Assembly (NCBI GenBank): GCA_028277185.1 | Contig: JANQGQ010000044.1 | Coordinates: forward strand, 62,001 to 126,000 | Source: Woeseiaceae bacterium | GTDB lineage: Bacteria > Pseudomonadota > Gammaproteobacteria > Steroidobacterales > Woeseiaceae | Direction of reading: 5' to 3' | DNA length: 64,000 bases | Shown here: in pieces, positions 50,369 to 59,520 of the stretch | How positions within the stretch are numbered: the first letter of the stretch is position 1 | How the letters are laid out: each line of letters starts with the position of its first letter | The notes under the pieces: generated by a model | The model's database searches: none | The model's input: only the letters and a program-made list of their open reading frames with translations | What the model was told of the DNA's origin: nothing | Made by a program: the position numbers and the translations under genes

Positions 50369-51645
50369 TACAGGAGGCCGGGCAAGGTGAGGCTTATCGC
50401 GGGCAGGTACGCGATCAGCAGCAGCGCCGCGATGAGCGCGAGATAGAAGGGCCAGATCGAGCGCACGGCCTCTTCGATGCGAATCTTGCCGATCGCGGAA
50501 CCCACGAACAGGACCGATCCGACCGGCGGCGTCACGAGCCCGATGCCGAGCGCAAGCATGAGCACGACGCCGAAGTGCACCGGGTCCATGCCGAAGGACA
50601 TCATCAGCGGCAGGAAGATCGGCGTCGTGATAATGATGAGCGGCGCCATGTCCATGAACGTGCCGAGCACGAGCAGGATGATTAGCACGATCAGTAAAAC
50701 GAGAACCGGCGAGTCGGTCGCCTGGCTGACGAGCTCCGCGAGCTGCGCGGGACCTTCCAGCACGGCCAGCGCCCAGCCGAACACTGCCGCCGAGCCGATA
50801 ATGAGCATGACCATCGCCGTCGTGCGCACGGCGCCGCGCACGGCCAGCGCGAAGCCCCCGAATCCCAGGCTGCGGTAGCCGAACACCGCGATCAGCACCG
50901 TATAGGCGACGGCGACCGCCGCGCTCTCGGTCGGCGTGAACACGCCGCCGACGATGCCGACGACGATGATCAGCGCCGAGACGAGACCGGGGATCGCCGC
51001 AAGCAATGCGCGGAGGAATGCGTACCAGCCGGGAAACTCGCCGCGAGGATAGTTGCGCCGCCGGGCGACGAGCCAGGCCGTCACTGCAAGCATCGCGCCG
51101 GCCAGGAGGCCCGGCACCACGCCCGCGAGGAACAGGTCCGCAATCGAAACGCCGACGCCAGCGGACGCGGCATAGATGATCATGTTGTGCGACGGCGGGA
51201 TGATGAGCCCGAGGATGGCGGCCGTGCAGGTCACGTTGACCGCGTAGTCGCGGTGATAGCCTTTCGCCACCATCATCGGCATCAGCGCCGAGCCGAGCGC
51301 GGATACGCTGGCGACCGCCGAGCCCGACACGGCGCCGAACATCATGGAGGCACCGACGTTGACCTGTCCCAGCCCGCCGCGGGTCCGGCCGAGTGCCGCG
51401 TCCGCTACGCGGACCAGCCGCTCCGCGATGCCGGCGCGATACATGAGGTCGCCCGCGAAGACGAAGAAGGGAATCGCCATCAGGCTGAACACGTTGATCC
51501 CCGATGCAAGCCGCTGCACGCCCACGACGAGGTCGATGTCGAGCAGCAGGAAGGTGAGCAGCGATGCCGCGAGCAGGGCGATCGCGACCGGCACGCCGAG
51601 CACGAGCAGCAGCAGCAGCGAAATCAGCAGCACGCTCAGTCCCAT
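50368..51645 (-). CDS. TRAP transporter large membrane subunit (DctM-type)
   Basis: The 425-residue protein has about 12 membrane segments and DctM landmarks: MAIPFFVFAGDLMYRAGIAERLV near residue 53, GGLGQVNVGASMMFGAVSGSAVASVSALGS near 85, AAILGLIIPPSHNMIIYAASAG near 130, GVFTPTESAAVAVAY near 225, and TFMDMAPLIIITTPIF near 325. It forms the sodium-driven channel that takes substrate from the binding protein. The ATG at 51645 lies inside the end of dctQ (10-bp overlap); the longer upstream frame is out-of-frame dctQ. With its partners it likely imports hexuronates. Confidence 0.9.
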   Translation of the reverse strand: MGLSVLLISLLLLLVLGVPVAIALLAASLLTFLLLDIDLVVGVQRLASGINVFSLMAIPFFVFAGDLMYRAGIAERLVRVADAALGRTRGGLGQVNVGASMMFGAVSGSAVASVSALGSALMPMMVAKGYHRDYAVNVTCTAAILGLIIPPSHNMIIYAASAGVGVSIADLFLAGVVPGLLAGAMLAVTAWLVARRRNYPRGEFPGWYAFLRALLAAIPGLVSALIIVVGIVGGVFTPTESAAVAVAYTVLIAVFGYRSLGFGGFALAVRGAVRTTAMVMLIIGSAAVFGWALAVLEGPAQLAELVSQATDSPVLVLLIVLIILLVLGTFMDMAPLIIITTPIFLPLMMSFGMDPVHFGVVLMLALGIGLVTPPVGSVLFVGSAIGKIRIEEAVRSIWPFYLALIAALLLIAYLPAISLTLPGLL

Positions 51646-52166
51646 GCCGGCCTCACGCTCCGGTCTTTGACGACGGCCAGCATGTGCTCGATCGAAAATG
51701 CGACGATCAACGCGCCTGCAAGCGGCATGCAGGCAAACGCCGAACCGCGCGGCAGGCCAAGCGTCGGAATGGGATATTCCCACAGTGCATAGACGAGTTC
51801 GCCCCCATAGACGGCGACGCAGCCACCCATTGCGGCCGTCAGGCCGTGCGCGAACAGTCGGAGAACCCGGCGCGCCGTTGCTGCGGTACTCCGCTCGAAA
51901 GCGGTGATCCGGATGTGGAACTGCTCGCGCACGCCGGCGGCGGCGGCCAGCAGCACCGTCCAGACGAGCAGGTAGAGGGCCAGCTGTTCGGACCACGCCG
52001 GACTCGCGTTCAGGACGTAGCGCGCGAACACCTGCCAGAGGATGATCAGCGACATCGCGACGAGTCCCGCGCCGGCCAGCCACAGGCAAGCCAGCGAAAC
52101 GCTGCGCGACCAGCGTGCGACCGTGCCGTCGGTGTACCCGTTTTCCGGCGCGTCGGTGTCAGCCAT
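51636..52166 (-). CDS. TRAP transporter small membrane subunit (DctQ-type)
   Basis: The 176-residue protein has four membrane segments: LACLWLAGAGLVAMSLIILWQVFARYVL near residue 25, LALYLLVWTVLLAAAAGV near 62, LFAHGLTAAMGGCVAVYGG near 106, and GSAFACMPLAGALIVAFSIEHML near 141. The pair ARYVLNASPAWSEQLA and REQFHIRI-TAFER is typical of DctQ. It overlaps dctP by 8 bp and dctM by 10 bp, so the three subunits are translated as a coupled set. Confidence 0.88.
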   Translation of the reverse strand: MADTDAPENGYTDGTVARWSRSVSLACLWLAGAGLVAMSLIILWQVFARYVLNASPAWSEQLALYLLVWTVLLAAAAGVREQFHIRITAFERSTAATARRVLRLFAHGLTAAMGGCVAVYGGELVYALWEYPIPTLGLPRGSAFACMPLAGALIVAFSIEHMLAVVKDRSVRPAWD

Positions 52167-53145
52167 CGCCGTCCTCCATGGCCGCGATCTCGTCTACGAG
52201 CTCGAGCAGCGACGGGTTGAGATACTGCTCGTAGACCGGCGCGACCCGCGCCTGAAACGGGCGTTTGTCGCTGATGGTCGTGAGCGTGATCCCGGCGGCG
52301 ACGACCCGTTCCCGCGCCGCCTCGACGCGTGCGTCCCACAGCGCGCGCATGACGGGCACCGACTCGCGGGCTGCCTGTTCGATCAGAGCGCGGTCCTCGT
52401 CCGGAAGCCGCCGCCAGCGGCGCATGGACATGACCAAAACCTCGGGCGCCATGACGTGCTCGGTCGTCGAGTAGTAGGGCGCCGCCTCGAAGTGCCGGGT
52501 CGAGTCGTAGGAGGGCCAGTTGTTCTCCGCGCCGTCGATGACGCCCTGGACGAGCGCCTGATACACCTCACCGAAGCTCATCGGCGTCGCGTCGGCGCCG
52601 AGTGCTTCGACCAGTGCGACATACAGGTCGGAGTTCTGGACCCGGATCTTGAGTCCGGCCATATCTTCGGGCAGGTGGATCGGGCCGCGCGTGTTGTAGA
52701 AGCTCCTTGCGCCGGAGTCGTAAAAGCATAGGCCCTTGAGGCCGTGAGCTTCCAGCGACGCGAGGATCTTTCTCCCGGGCGCGCCGTCCATCGCGCGGCG
52801 CATGTGCGCAATCGAGCGAAACAGGAACGGCAGCGCCGGAACCAGCGTCGCCGGCGCAATCGGGTTGAGCGGCGCCAGGTTGACCCGGTTGAGATCGAGA
52901 CCGCCGAACATTGTGATCTCGAGCGTATCGCGCTCGGCGCCGAGCTGGCCCCCGGGGTACACGCGGATGTCGAGCCGGCCGCCGCTCATCTCCCGCAGCC
53001 GCCCGGCCATGTGCTCCTGGGCAAGCACGGTCGGATAGTCCCGGGGATGCGTGTCGGCGGACCAGAGCGGCCGTTCCACGGGTGTGCAGCCGAGCAAACC
53101 GCTGCCCGCCAAACCCAGCGCAAACTCGCGGCGTGTAAACGGCAT
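52159..53145 (-). CDS. TRAP transporter substrate-binding protein (DctP-type)
   Basis: The 328-residue protein starts MPFTRREFALGLAGSGLLGC, with both a twin-arginine motif and a lipobox (LLGC), so it may be an exported lipoprotein. DctP landmarks include DIRVYPGGQLGAERDTLEITMFGGLD near residue 58, RSFYNTRGPIHLPEDMAGLKIRVQNSDLYV near 150, and FGEVYQALVQGVIDGAENNWPSY near 190. The Arg in KIRVQNS commonly binds the carboxylate of the substrate. The ATG overlaps the uxaC stop (TAATG). Given the neighbours, the ligand is probably a hexuronate. Confidence 0.9.
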   Translation of the reverse strand: MPFTRREFALGLAGSGLLGCTPVERPLWSADTHPRDYPTVLAQEHMAGRLREMSGGRLDIRVYPGGQLGAERDTLEITMFGGLDLNRVNLAPLNPIAPATLVPALPFLFRSIAHMRRAMDGAPGRKILASLEAHGLKGLCFYDSGARSFYNTRGPIHLPEDMAGLKIRVQNSDLYVALVEALGADATPMSFGEVYQALVQGVIDGAENNWPSYDSTRHFEAAPYYSTTEHVMAPEVLVMSMRRWRRLPDEDRALIEQAARESVPVMRALWDARVEAARERVVAAGITLTTISDKRPFQARVAPVYEQYLNPSLLELVDEIAAMEDGDG

Positions 53146-54560
53146 TACAGTCGGTACGCGCGCCTGGCGAGTCCGTACGCCAGTTCGCCCGCGAGTTCCG
53201 CCGCCGCATCGTCGGCGAGCCGGTGTTCGGCAACCAGTTTCGCAAGCCACGCGCAGTCCATGCGCCGCGCGACGTCGTGTCGCGCCGGGATCGAAAGGAA
53301 GGCGCGCGTGTCGTCGTTGAATCCGGCCGTGTTGTAGAAGCCCGCGGTTTCGGTCACGCGCTCGCGGTAGCGCCGCATGCCCTCGGGGCTGTCGTGGAAC
53401 CACCACGGCGGGCCGAGACGGAGCGCCGGGTAATGTCCGGCCAGCGGCGCCAGCTCGCGGCTGTAGCTGTCCTCGTCCAGCGTGAACAGGATGATCGTCA
53501 AAGCCGCTTCGTTGCCCACCTCGTCGAGCAACGGCCCGAGCGCTTCGACATAGTCCGTGGGCCCTGGAATGTCGGCGCCCTTGTCGCGTCCGAAGCGCTG
53601 GAACACCTGCCGGTTGTGGTTGCGGCGCGCTCCGGGATGAATCTGCATGACCATGCCGTCGTCGAGGCTCATGCGCGCCATTTCGGTGAGCATCTGCGCG
53701 CGGAACAGCTCCGCGTCGCCGTCCTCGGCGCGCCGGCCGACGATGCGCCCGAACAGCTGCTCAGCTTCGCGCGTCGACAGATTCGCGGTCTGCGCGCTCG
53801 GGTGGCCGTGGTCGGTCGCGGTGGCCTTGCCGACTTCACGGAAATACGCCCGCCGCTCGCGATGGGCCGCGAGGTAGCCCTGCCAGCTCGTGACGTCCTC
53901 GCCGCTCAGTTCGCCGAGTCGTTCGAGGTCGTCGTGAAAGCCTTCGTAGTCGGGATCGACGACCGAGTCCGGCCGGTAGGTGCTGATGACGCGTCCGGTC
54001 CAGTCGTCCTCGCCGAGCGCGCGGTGATACGGCAGCTCGTCGGTGGCGCCCTCGGTCGTGGCGAGCACTTCGATGCCGAAGCGCTCGTACAGCGCGCGCG
54101 GCCGGAACGCCGGCGTATCCAGCCGTTCCGCGATCCGGTCGTAGTAGTGGTCGGCCGTCTCCGGGTCGAGTTCGACGTCGATCCCGAAGCATTCGACGAA
54201 CACCCAGTTGAGCCACAACTCCGAAGGCGTCCCGCGGAACAGATGGTAGTGATCGGCAAAGCGGCGCCAGATCTCGCGGCCGTCGCTCTCGACGGGGCTG
54301 CCGTCACCGGTCGGCACGCCCAGCTTCTCCAGCGGCACGCCCTGGCTGTACAGCATCCGGAACACGTAGTGATCGGGCACGATCAGGAGTTCGGCGGGGT
54401 TCGGGAAGGCTTCGTCGGTCGCGAACCAGGCCGGGTCGGTATGGCCGTGCGGGCTGACGATGGGCAGGTCACGGACCGACGCATAGAGTTCGCGCGCGAT
54501 GGCGCGTTCGCCGGGATCGGCGCTGAACAACCGGTCCGGGTGCAGCGTCAGCCTGGCCAT
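53145..54560 (-). CDS. uxaC: Glucuronate (uronate) isomerase
   Basis: The 471-residue amidohydrolase-superfamily enzyme turns glucuronate into fructuronate and galacturonate into tagaturonate. The N-terminal metal motif is His38-x-His40 (VSPHGHTDPAWF). Later landmarks are WLNWVFVECFGI near residue 115, LATTEGATDELPYHR near 170, MVMQIHPGARRNHN near 302, LGPPWWFHDSPEGMRRYRERVTETAGFYNTAGFNDD (about 385-420), and SIPARHDVARRMDCAWLA near 427. Length is normal for the group. It is read 9 bp after the GntR regulator and overlaps dctP. It is the entry step of the pathway. Confidence 0.93.
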   Translation of the reverse strand: MARLTLHPDRLFSADPGERAIARELYASVRDLPIVSPHGHTDPAWFATDEAFPNPAELLIVPDHYVFRMLYSQGVPLEKLGVPTGDGSPVESDGREIWRRFADHYHLFRGTPSELWLNWVFVECFGIDVELDPETADHYYDRIAERLDTPAFRPRALYERFGIEVLATTEGATDELPYHRALGEDDWTGRVISTYRPDSVVDPDYEGFHDDLERLGELSGEDVTSWQGYLAAHRERRAYFREVGKATATDHGHPSAQTANLSTREAEQLFGRIVGRRAEDGDAELFRAQMLTEMARMSLDDGMVMQIHPGARRNHNRQVFQRFGRDKGADIPGPTDYVEALGPLLDEVGNEAALTIILFTLDEDSYSRELAPLAGHYPALRLGPPWWFHDSPEGMRRYRERVTETAGFYNTAGFNDDTRAFLSIPARHDVARRMDCAWLAKLVAEHRLADDAAAELAGELAYGLARRAYRL

Positions 54561-54569
54561 ATGCCTTAG

Positions 54570-55310
54570 TTATCCGTTCTTGAGGCCCTGGTACTGTTCC
54601 CGGAGCGCCTCGGTCTCGCGGCGCGCGCGCTCGACGGCGTCAGCCTCGGTGCCCTCGAGCAGCGCTTCGATGACGTGCGACAGGTGCGCGTGCATGGCCG
54701 CGTGCGCGCCGTCCGGGTCGCGCTCGCGCAGGGCATCGAGGATGGCGCGGTGTTCCTCGATCAACGGCTTGATGCCGTAGGCGCGCGCCTTGTTCAGCAT
54801 GGCGACCAGCATCGGGCTGGTTTCGCGGACCGACCAGAGATGGTCGACCGTGGCGACCAGCGCCGAGTTGCGCGTCGCGCGGGCGATGGCGTTGTGAAAC
54901 TCCCGGTCTGCACGCTCTCCGACCGCCCCGATCTCGTTCTCGTGCTCCATCTCCTCGAGCAGCCGCTCGAGACGGGCGATCTGGGTATCGTCGATCCGGC
55001 GTGCGGCAAGCGCCGCGAGGTCGCTTTCGATGATGCGCCGCGCCTCGAGGAGCTCGAAAGGGCCGATATCGAGTTCCGCGGGCGCCCGGGAATTGCCCGT
55101 GCGGCTGATGACGTAAACGCCCGAGCCGACGCGAACTTCGACATAGCCGCGGATCTCGAGCGCGATGATCGCCTCGCGGATCGTCGGCCGGGATACGTCG
55201 AAGCGCTCCGCGAGGAGCCGCTCCGCGGGCAGCCTTGCGTTCTCTTCGTAGCGCCCCTCCGAGATCTCGGCGCGGAGTTGATCCGCCACTTGTTGATACA
55301 GTCTTCGCAT
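54570..55310 (-). CDS. FadR-subfamily GntR transcriptional regulator of the uronate operon
   Basis: The 246-residue protein has an N-terminal winged helix: LYQQVADQLRAEISEGRYEENARLPAERLLAERFDVSRPTIREAIIALEIRGYVEVRVGSGVYV (about residues 4-67). An all-helical FCD ligand-binding domain follows (about 85-225), with ADREFHNAIARATRN near residue 128 and EEHRAILDALRERD near 182, whose His and Asp residues usually bind metal and a carboxylate ligand. It resembles UxuR/ExuR/KdgR-type repressors. I chose ATG 55310, where the DNA-binding domain begins; the extension to 55352 is less likely. It probably binds the tandem sites at 55380-55407 and related sites elsewhere. Confidence 0.9.
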   Translation of the reverse strand: MRRLYQQVADQLRAEISEGRYEENARLPAERLLAERFDVSRPTIREAIIALEIRGYVEVRVGSGVYVISRTGNSRAPAELDIGPFELLEARRIIESDLAALAARRIDDTQIARLERLLEEMEHENEIGAVGERADREFHNAIARATRNSALVATVDHLWSVRETSPMLVAMLNKARAYGIKPLIEEHRAILDALRERDPDGAHAAMHAHLSHVIEALLEGTEADAVERARRETEALREQYQGLKNG

Positions 55311-55379
55311 GCTCGATCCTCGGTTGCGGCACCGCTCATGTTTATGCCGCATTTCCAGAGTTTATGCTTGAGTCTGAAA

Positions 55380-55407
55380 ATTGGTCAGTTAGGATTGGTC
55401 AATTAAG
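55380..55407. promoter_or_regulatory. Two tandem 14-bp ATTGGTCA sites between the regulator and kdgK
   Basis: ATTGGTCAGTTAGG (55380-55393) and ATTGGTCAATTAAG (55394-55407) are direct repeats with 12 of 14 bases identical. They lie in the 172-bp region between the divergent regulator operon and kdgK. The half-site TTGGTC recurs as an inverted pair before the TonB receptor (59373-59403). This is the likely control point of the uronate operon, by inference. Confidence 0.6.
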
Positions 55408-55482
55408 TCGATCGGGAGCCGGCTTGTCAAGGTTTCCCCGGGACCGGGAGGCGGCGATCGAAGCGGCGAGGGGAGGAACGAC

Positions 55483-56454
55483 GTGGAACTGACGGCACCA
55501 ACGACGGCGCGGCCCCTTGCGGTCTTCGGTGAGGCGATGATCGAACTCTCCGGGATCAGCGGGACGTCCTGCACGCTCGGCGTCGCCGGTGACACCTTTA
55601 ATACCGCGGTCTACGTCCGTCGCCTCGGCTGGCCCGTGGGGTACGTGACGGCGCTCGGCGACGACCCGTTCAGCGAGCGCATCCGCCTCGCGCTGACGAG
55701 TGAGGGCATCGCCGCCGGGCACGTTCTCCGCAACCCCGAGCGCTCGCCCGGTCTCTACGCCGTGAACCTCGACGCAAACGGCGAACGCTCGTTCACCTAC
55801 TGGCGCGAGACGAGCGCCGCCCGCGCATTCTTCGTCACGCCCGGGAGCCAGGCCGCAATGCGCTGGATCGGCGAAGCCGGCGCTCTCTACCTGTCCGGCA
55901 TCAGCCTGTCGCTGTTCGATCAGGACGGGCACGAGCGGCTTGCCGCGGCGGCGGCCGCGATCCGTGAGCGCGGCGGCCACGTCATCTTCGACACCAACTA
56001 CCGGCCGCGCGGCTGGCCCGACCCGGCCGCTGCCCGGCAGGCGGTCGGGACGCTGGCTCCGCTCGTGTCGGTCGCGCTGCCGACGTTCGAAGACGAGGCT
56101 CTGCTCTTCGGCGATGCCGCTCCCGAGGAAACGGCGCGGCGCTGGCTCGAGGCGGGCGCGCTGGAGGTCGTCGTCAAGCACGGCGCCGATGGGGCGCTCG
56201 TCGGCGATCGGGAGTGGGTGCCCGTACCGAGTCCGGAGAAGCCGGTCGACACGACCGGCGCGGGCGACGCGTTCAACGCCGCCTACCTCGCCGCGCGGTT
56301 CGAGGGCGCAAGCCCGGTCACCGCGGCGCGACATGGGCATGCGCTTGCATCGAGCGTGCTCGGGACCTACGGCGCGATACTGCCGCGCGGCGAGCATCCC
56401 CTTCGCCGGGCACAAGCTCTGCTCGGATCCCTCGGCGACACATCCCAAACCTAG
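55483..56454 (+). CDS. kdgK: 2-keto-3-deoxygluconate kinase (PfkB family)
   Basis: The 323-residue protein is a ribokinase-family sugar kinase. It has AVFGEAMIELSG near residue 13, GVAGDTFNTAVYVRRLGW near 33, IFDTNYRPRGWPD near 168 (typical for KDG kinases), and the catalytic anion-hole motif VDTTGAGDAFNAAYLA with Asp262. It makes 2-keto-3-deoxy-6-phosphogluconate, which an aldolase outside the window would split. The start is GTG 55483, after a GGGAGGA ribosome-binding sequence. It is divergent from the regulator, and its stop overlaps the convergent receptor stop by 4 bp. Confidence 0.91.
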   Translation: MELTAPTTARPLAVFGEAMIELSGISGTSCTLGVAGDTFNTAVYVRRLGWPVGYVTALGDDPFSERIRLALTSEGIAAGHVLRNPERSPGLYAVNLDANGERSFTYWRETSAARAFFVTPGSQAAMRWIGEAGALYLSGISLSLFDQDGHERLAAAAAAIRERGGHVIFDTNYRPRGWPDPAAARQAVGTLAPLVSVALPTFEDEALLFGDAAPEETARRWLEAGALEVVVKHGADGALVGDREWVPVPSPEKPVDTTGAGDAFNAAYLAARFEGASPVTAARHGHALASSVLGTYGAILPRGEHPLRRAQALLGSLGDTSQT

Positions 56455-59303
56455 AAGCTGCTGACGACGCCGAGCTGGAACGTACGGCCGAAGTCTTCCC
56501 AGCGGGAGTACAGCGGCAGGTTGTTCAGGCCCCGGAAGTAGCGGGACTCGGTTTCTTCGTTGATGTTGATCGCGTCGAAGAACACCTGGAAGTTGTCCGT
56601 GAAGTTGTAGCGGACAGTCGCGTCGATCGTGAAGAACTCTTCCTGGAACACGTCTTCCTCCGGATCGTCGGCGATGGACCGCAGCTGGTCGCCGCGATAG
56701 TTCATGGCCAGGCGGACGAGGAGGCGGTCGGTCTCGTAGCCCAGCGACAGGTTCCCCGCCTGCTCGGAGGAACCCGGTAGCCGGAACGCCTCGCCGTCGC
56801 GCACCGACGGATCCGAGCTTTCCGCGTCGATGAAGGTTACGTTGCCGCTGACGAACAGGCCGGACGGCGGTCCGTCGAGATATTCGAGGAAATGCGTAAT
56901 GGACAACTCCAGGCCCAGGACTTCGCCTTCACCGCCGTTGATCGTGGTATCGAGCTCGCCGATTGGCGCGCCGCTGACGGGGTCGACGTTGAAACCCAGA
57001 ATAGCCGCAATCGAGTCCGGATCGTCGAAATCGACGCCGACGAAGGTGTTGGTCAGATCCTTGTAGAACGCGGCGGCCGTGAAGACCGTGTGGTCCGCCG
57101 GATACCAGCCGAAAGTGACGTCGAACTGGTCGGCGACCAGGGCCTCGAGGCCGGGATTGCCGCCGCTGAATTCGGAGTCGCGGATTGCCACGTCGATGGG
57201 CGTGCCGTCCAGAACGATCGTCGTTATCTCCTCGTCCGGGTCGGCGGCGGCGGCGAAGACGTACTCCACCGACAGCGTCCGGAGGGCACTGGCATCACCG
57301 TAGCTCGGACGGACCTGACCGCGCGAATAGCCGGCACGCACAAGCGTCTCTTCGCTCGGCTCCCAGCGCAGCGAGAGGTTGGGCAGAACCTCGCGATAGT
57401 CGCTGTCGAAGTCGTCAATCGTCTCGAAGTTGATCGCCGGCTGGTCGTCGTCGTCGTCCAGGACGAATGAGCGTCCGAAAGTTCCCGTGGTGGCGAACTC
57501 GGTTTCCTCCACGCGTACACCGCCTACCAGGGCCAACGTATCGCTCAGCTCCCACTGGAACGAAACGTATCCGGCAAGCGTGTCTTCTTCAGCCGTGAAG
57601 TCCTCCCGGCTGTCGCCCGCCACGAGACCGGTAGTGTTGCGGATGTCGCCGAGGAGTGTTCGGAACGGGTCGACTTCAGGGAACACGCCGCCATCGGACA
57701 GGCCGCCGTCGATCGGCAGACCGGAATCCGGGCGCGCATTCGGGATGTCGGCCAGCGTGAGATCGAAGCCCGCATCGTCGATGGCGCCACCGCCGATTTC
57801 ACGCTCGCCGCGCAGGAACGAACGCTCGCGGGCGCGGTGCTTGACGCCGAACTTGATCGATGCGGCGCGGTCATCGATGAAGAAGTCCCGCTGGAGGTCG
57901 ATGTTCGCGGACCAGATGTCGTCTTCGCGGTCCTCGTCGATGATCAGCAGCTGGTTCAGCGGGAAGTCGTCGAGATCCGGTTGAAAGCCGAGCTCGAAGT
58001 CTTCGTCCCGGTTGTTGTTGTCCCCGAGTCCGGCGACGGTGAAGCCGGCGCCGGTCTGTCCCCAGTCGGCATCGACGATCAGATTGCGTTCGCGGAACTG
58101 GCCGCGCAGGCCGTTCTCGATCGTGAAGCGATTGCGCGAGTAGTCGGCCGCGTAGGACAGCGTCCAGGTATCGGTGAGCGGGTTCTTGCCCTCGAAATGC
58201 AGCGCGAGCGTGTCCTCCTCGCGTGGCTGAAAGAACATCTGGCGGTCGATATCGACGTCGGAGAAGCGGCCCGAAGTCGCGCCGATCTCGATAATTTCGC
58301 TGGTGCTCGCATCGCGCAGCTCCACTTCCTGCTGCACGCGGACGTCGTCGTCGTCGAGACGGCCGAACAGTGCGCTGAAGTTGTATTCGGAACCGCCGTC
58401 GGCCCGGTAGTCGAGCGTAAGCGTGGCGCCGATCCGGTCGCGGCGCCCCAGCTCCAGGCGCTGATCGAGTTCCTGCGGGACCAGCGCTTCGGTAAACCCT
58501 GGCTCGATGACGGTTTGGTCCTCCTCGGTACCTTCTTCGAAATCGTCGCGTTCGAGGACCCGGACGCCGCCACCCGAGTCGGTTTGCAGCCGATCGAGCT
58601 GAATCTCTCGTTCGAAGTAGTTCGCGGCGGCAGCAATGCCGAACTCGCCGCCGGCGAGTTCGAAACGGCGGGTGAGGTCGACGGTGATCTTGGGCCGCGC
58701 TTCACCAGCCATCTCGGTGTAGGTGGCCTGGCCCAGTATGCGGGCTGTAAACGGATCGGCCCGATCGAAAGCCGACAGCGGTCTGAGGTCGATCTTGGCG
58801 CCCAGCGAGTCGTGATCCTGATCGGCCAGCAGCGTCTTGTTCACCGCGACCTTGGACAGCAGATCGGACGGGATCACGTCGAGCGCCGTCGAGCGATTGC
58901 CGTCGGCGTCGGAGGAGCCGATCTGCGCGTTGTTCACGGTGACCTGAACGAAGTCCGACGGCAGACCGCGGACGCTGACGAAGCGGCCTTCGCCCTCGTC
59001 GCGGACGATCACCAGGCCCGGCAGGCGTTGCAGGGACTCTGCAATGTTCTGATCGGGGAACTGGCCGATATCGTCGGCCGTGATGACCGACTGGACGTTG
59101 ACGGCGTTACGCTCGATCTGCGCCGCCTCCTGAATCTGTTGGCGAACGCCGCGGACGACGATCTCTTCGAACTCGACGGTAGCGATGTCGTCGTCGTCCT
59201 GGGCCAGCGCGGCATTCGGCCAGCCGGCTGCCGCAAGTGCGGCCAACAAAAGAGCACAAAGAATACTTCGTGCGGGAGACCCCGCCACGGCAGCGTTGCT
59301 CAT
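56451..59303 (-). CDS. TonB-dependent receptor of the uronate cluster
   Basis: The 950-residue protein has a signal peptide (SILCALLLAALAAAGWPNAALAQ), an acidic start and a TonB-box-like FEEIVVRGVRQQ. The plug domain follows (about residues 50-160): VITADDIGQFPDQNIAESLQRLPG, then FVSVRGLPSDFVQVTVNN. The large barrel closes with the C-terminal RTFQLGVVSSF, ending in Phe as the assembly machinery prefers. This receptor subtype is abundant in glycan utilisation loci and would carry oligo-uronates over the outer membrane. A long GGGGGGGG tract lies close before ATG 59303. Upstream codons to 59387 overlap the operator and are rejected as the start. A 10-bp inverted TTGGTCA repeat lies 70 bp before the start. 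Confidence 0.92.
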   Translation of the reverse strand: MSNAAVAGSPARSILCALLLAALAAAGWPNAALAQDDDDIATVEFEEIVVRGVRQQIQEAAQIERNAVNVQSVITADDIGQFPDQNIAESLQRLPGLVIVRDEGEGRFVSVRGLPSDFVQVTVNNAQIGSSDADGNRSTALDVIPSDLLSKVAVNKTLLADQDHDSLGAKIDLRPLSAFDRADPFTARILGQATYTEMAGEARPKITVDLTRRFELAGGEFGIAAAANYFEREIQLDRLQTDSGGGVRVLERDDFEEGTEEDQTVIEPGFTEALVPQELDQRLELGRRDRIGATLTLDYRADGGSEYNFSALFGRLDDDDVRVQQEVELRDASTSEIIEIGATSGRFSDVDIDRQMFFQPREEDTLALHFEGKNPLTDTWTLSYAADYSRNRFTIENGLRGQFRERNLIVDADWGQTGAGFTVAGLGDNNNRDEDFELGFQPDLDDFPLNQLLIIDEDREDDIWSANIDLQRDFFIDDRAASIKFGVKHRARERSFLRGEREIGGGAIDDAGFDLTLADIPNARPDSGLPIDGGLSDGGVFPEVDPFRTLLGDIRNTTGLVAGDSREDFTAEEDTLAGYVSFQWELSDTLALVGGVRVEETEFATTGTFGRSFVLDDDDDQPAINFETIDDFDSDYREVLPNLSLRWEPSEETLVRAGYSRGQVRPSYGDASALRTLSVEYVFAAAADPDEEITTIVLDGTPIDVAIRDSEFSGGNPGLEALVADQFDVTFGWYPADHTVFTAAAFYKDLTNTFVGVDFDDPDSIAAILGFNVDPVSGAPIGELDTTINGGEGEVLGLELSITHFLEYLDGPPSGLFVSGNVTFIDAESSDPSVRDGEAFRLPGSSEQAGNLSLGYETDRLLVRLAMNYRGDQLRSIADDPEEDVFQEEFFTIDATVRYNFTDNFQVFFDAININEETESRYFRGLNNLPLYSRWEDFGRTFQLGVVSSF

Positions 59304-59372
59304 CGATATACCCCCCCCTGAACAATCGACTAAGGTGAACTGCGATACTGACTGGCCAGTTAAGGTCCAGCT

Positions 59373-59403
59373 AAATTGGTCAGACAACGTATATGACCAA
59401 TTT
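59373..59403. promoter_or_regulatory. TTGGTCA inverted repeat before the TonB receptor
   Basis: AAATTGGTCA (59373-59382) and TGACCAATTT (59394-59403) are perfect 10-bp arms around an 11-bp spacer. TTGGTCAGACAA inside it also resembles the TTGGCAAGACCAA core at 9386-9404 and 13615-13629. Its place 70 bp before the receptor ATG fits an operator for the GntR protein encoded at 54570-55310. A separate perfect palindrome ACTGGCCAGT lies at 59351-59360. Confidence 0.65.
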
Positions 59404-59520
59404 ATCGCCTGTCAATGAGTCGTTGCGACGAAAAAACCGAGGGTATCTGCCGCATTTTCGAGGTCTGCTCGCGACCGCTGCGCTGTGCACAGCGGGATTG
59501 CACCGCCTTTTTGTCCGCGG

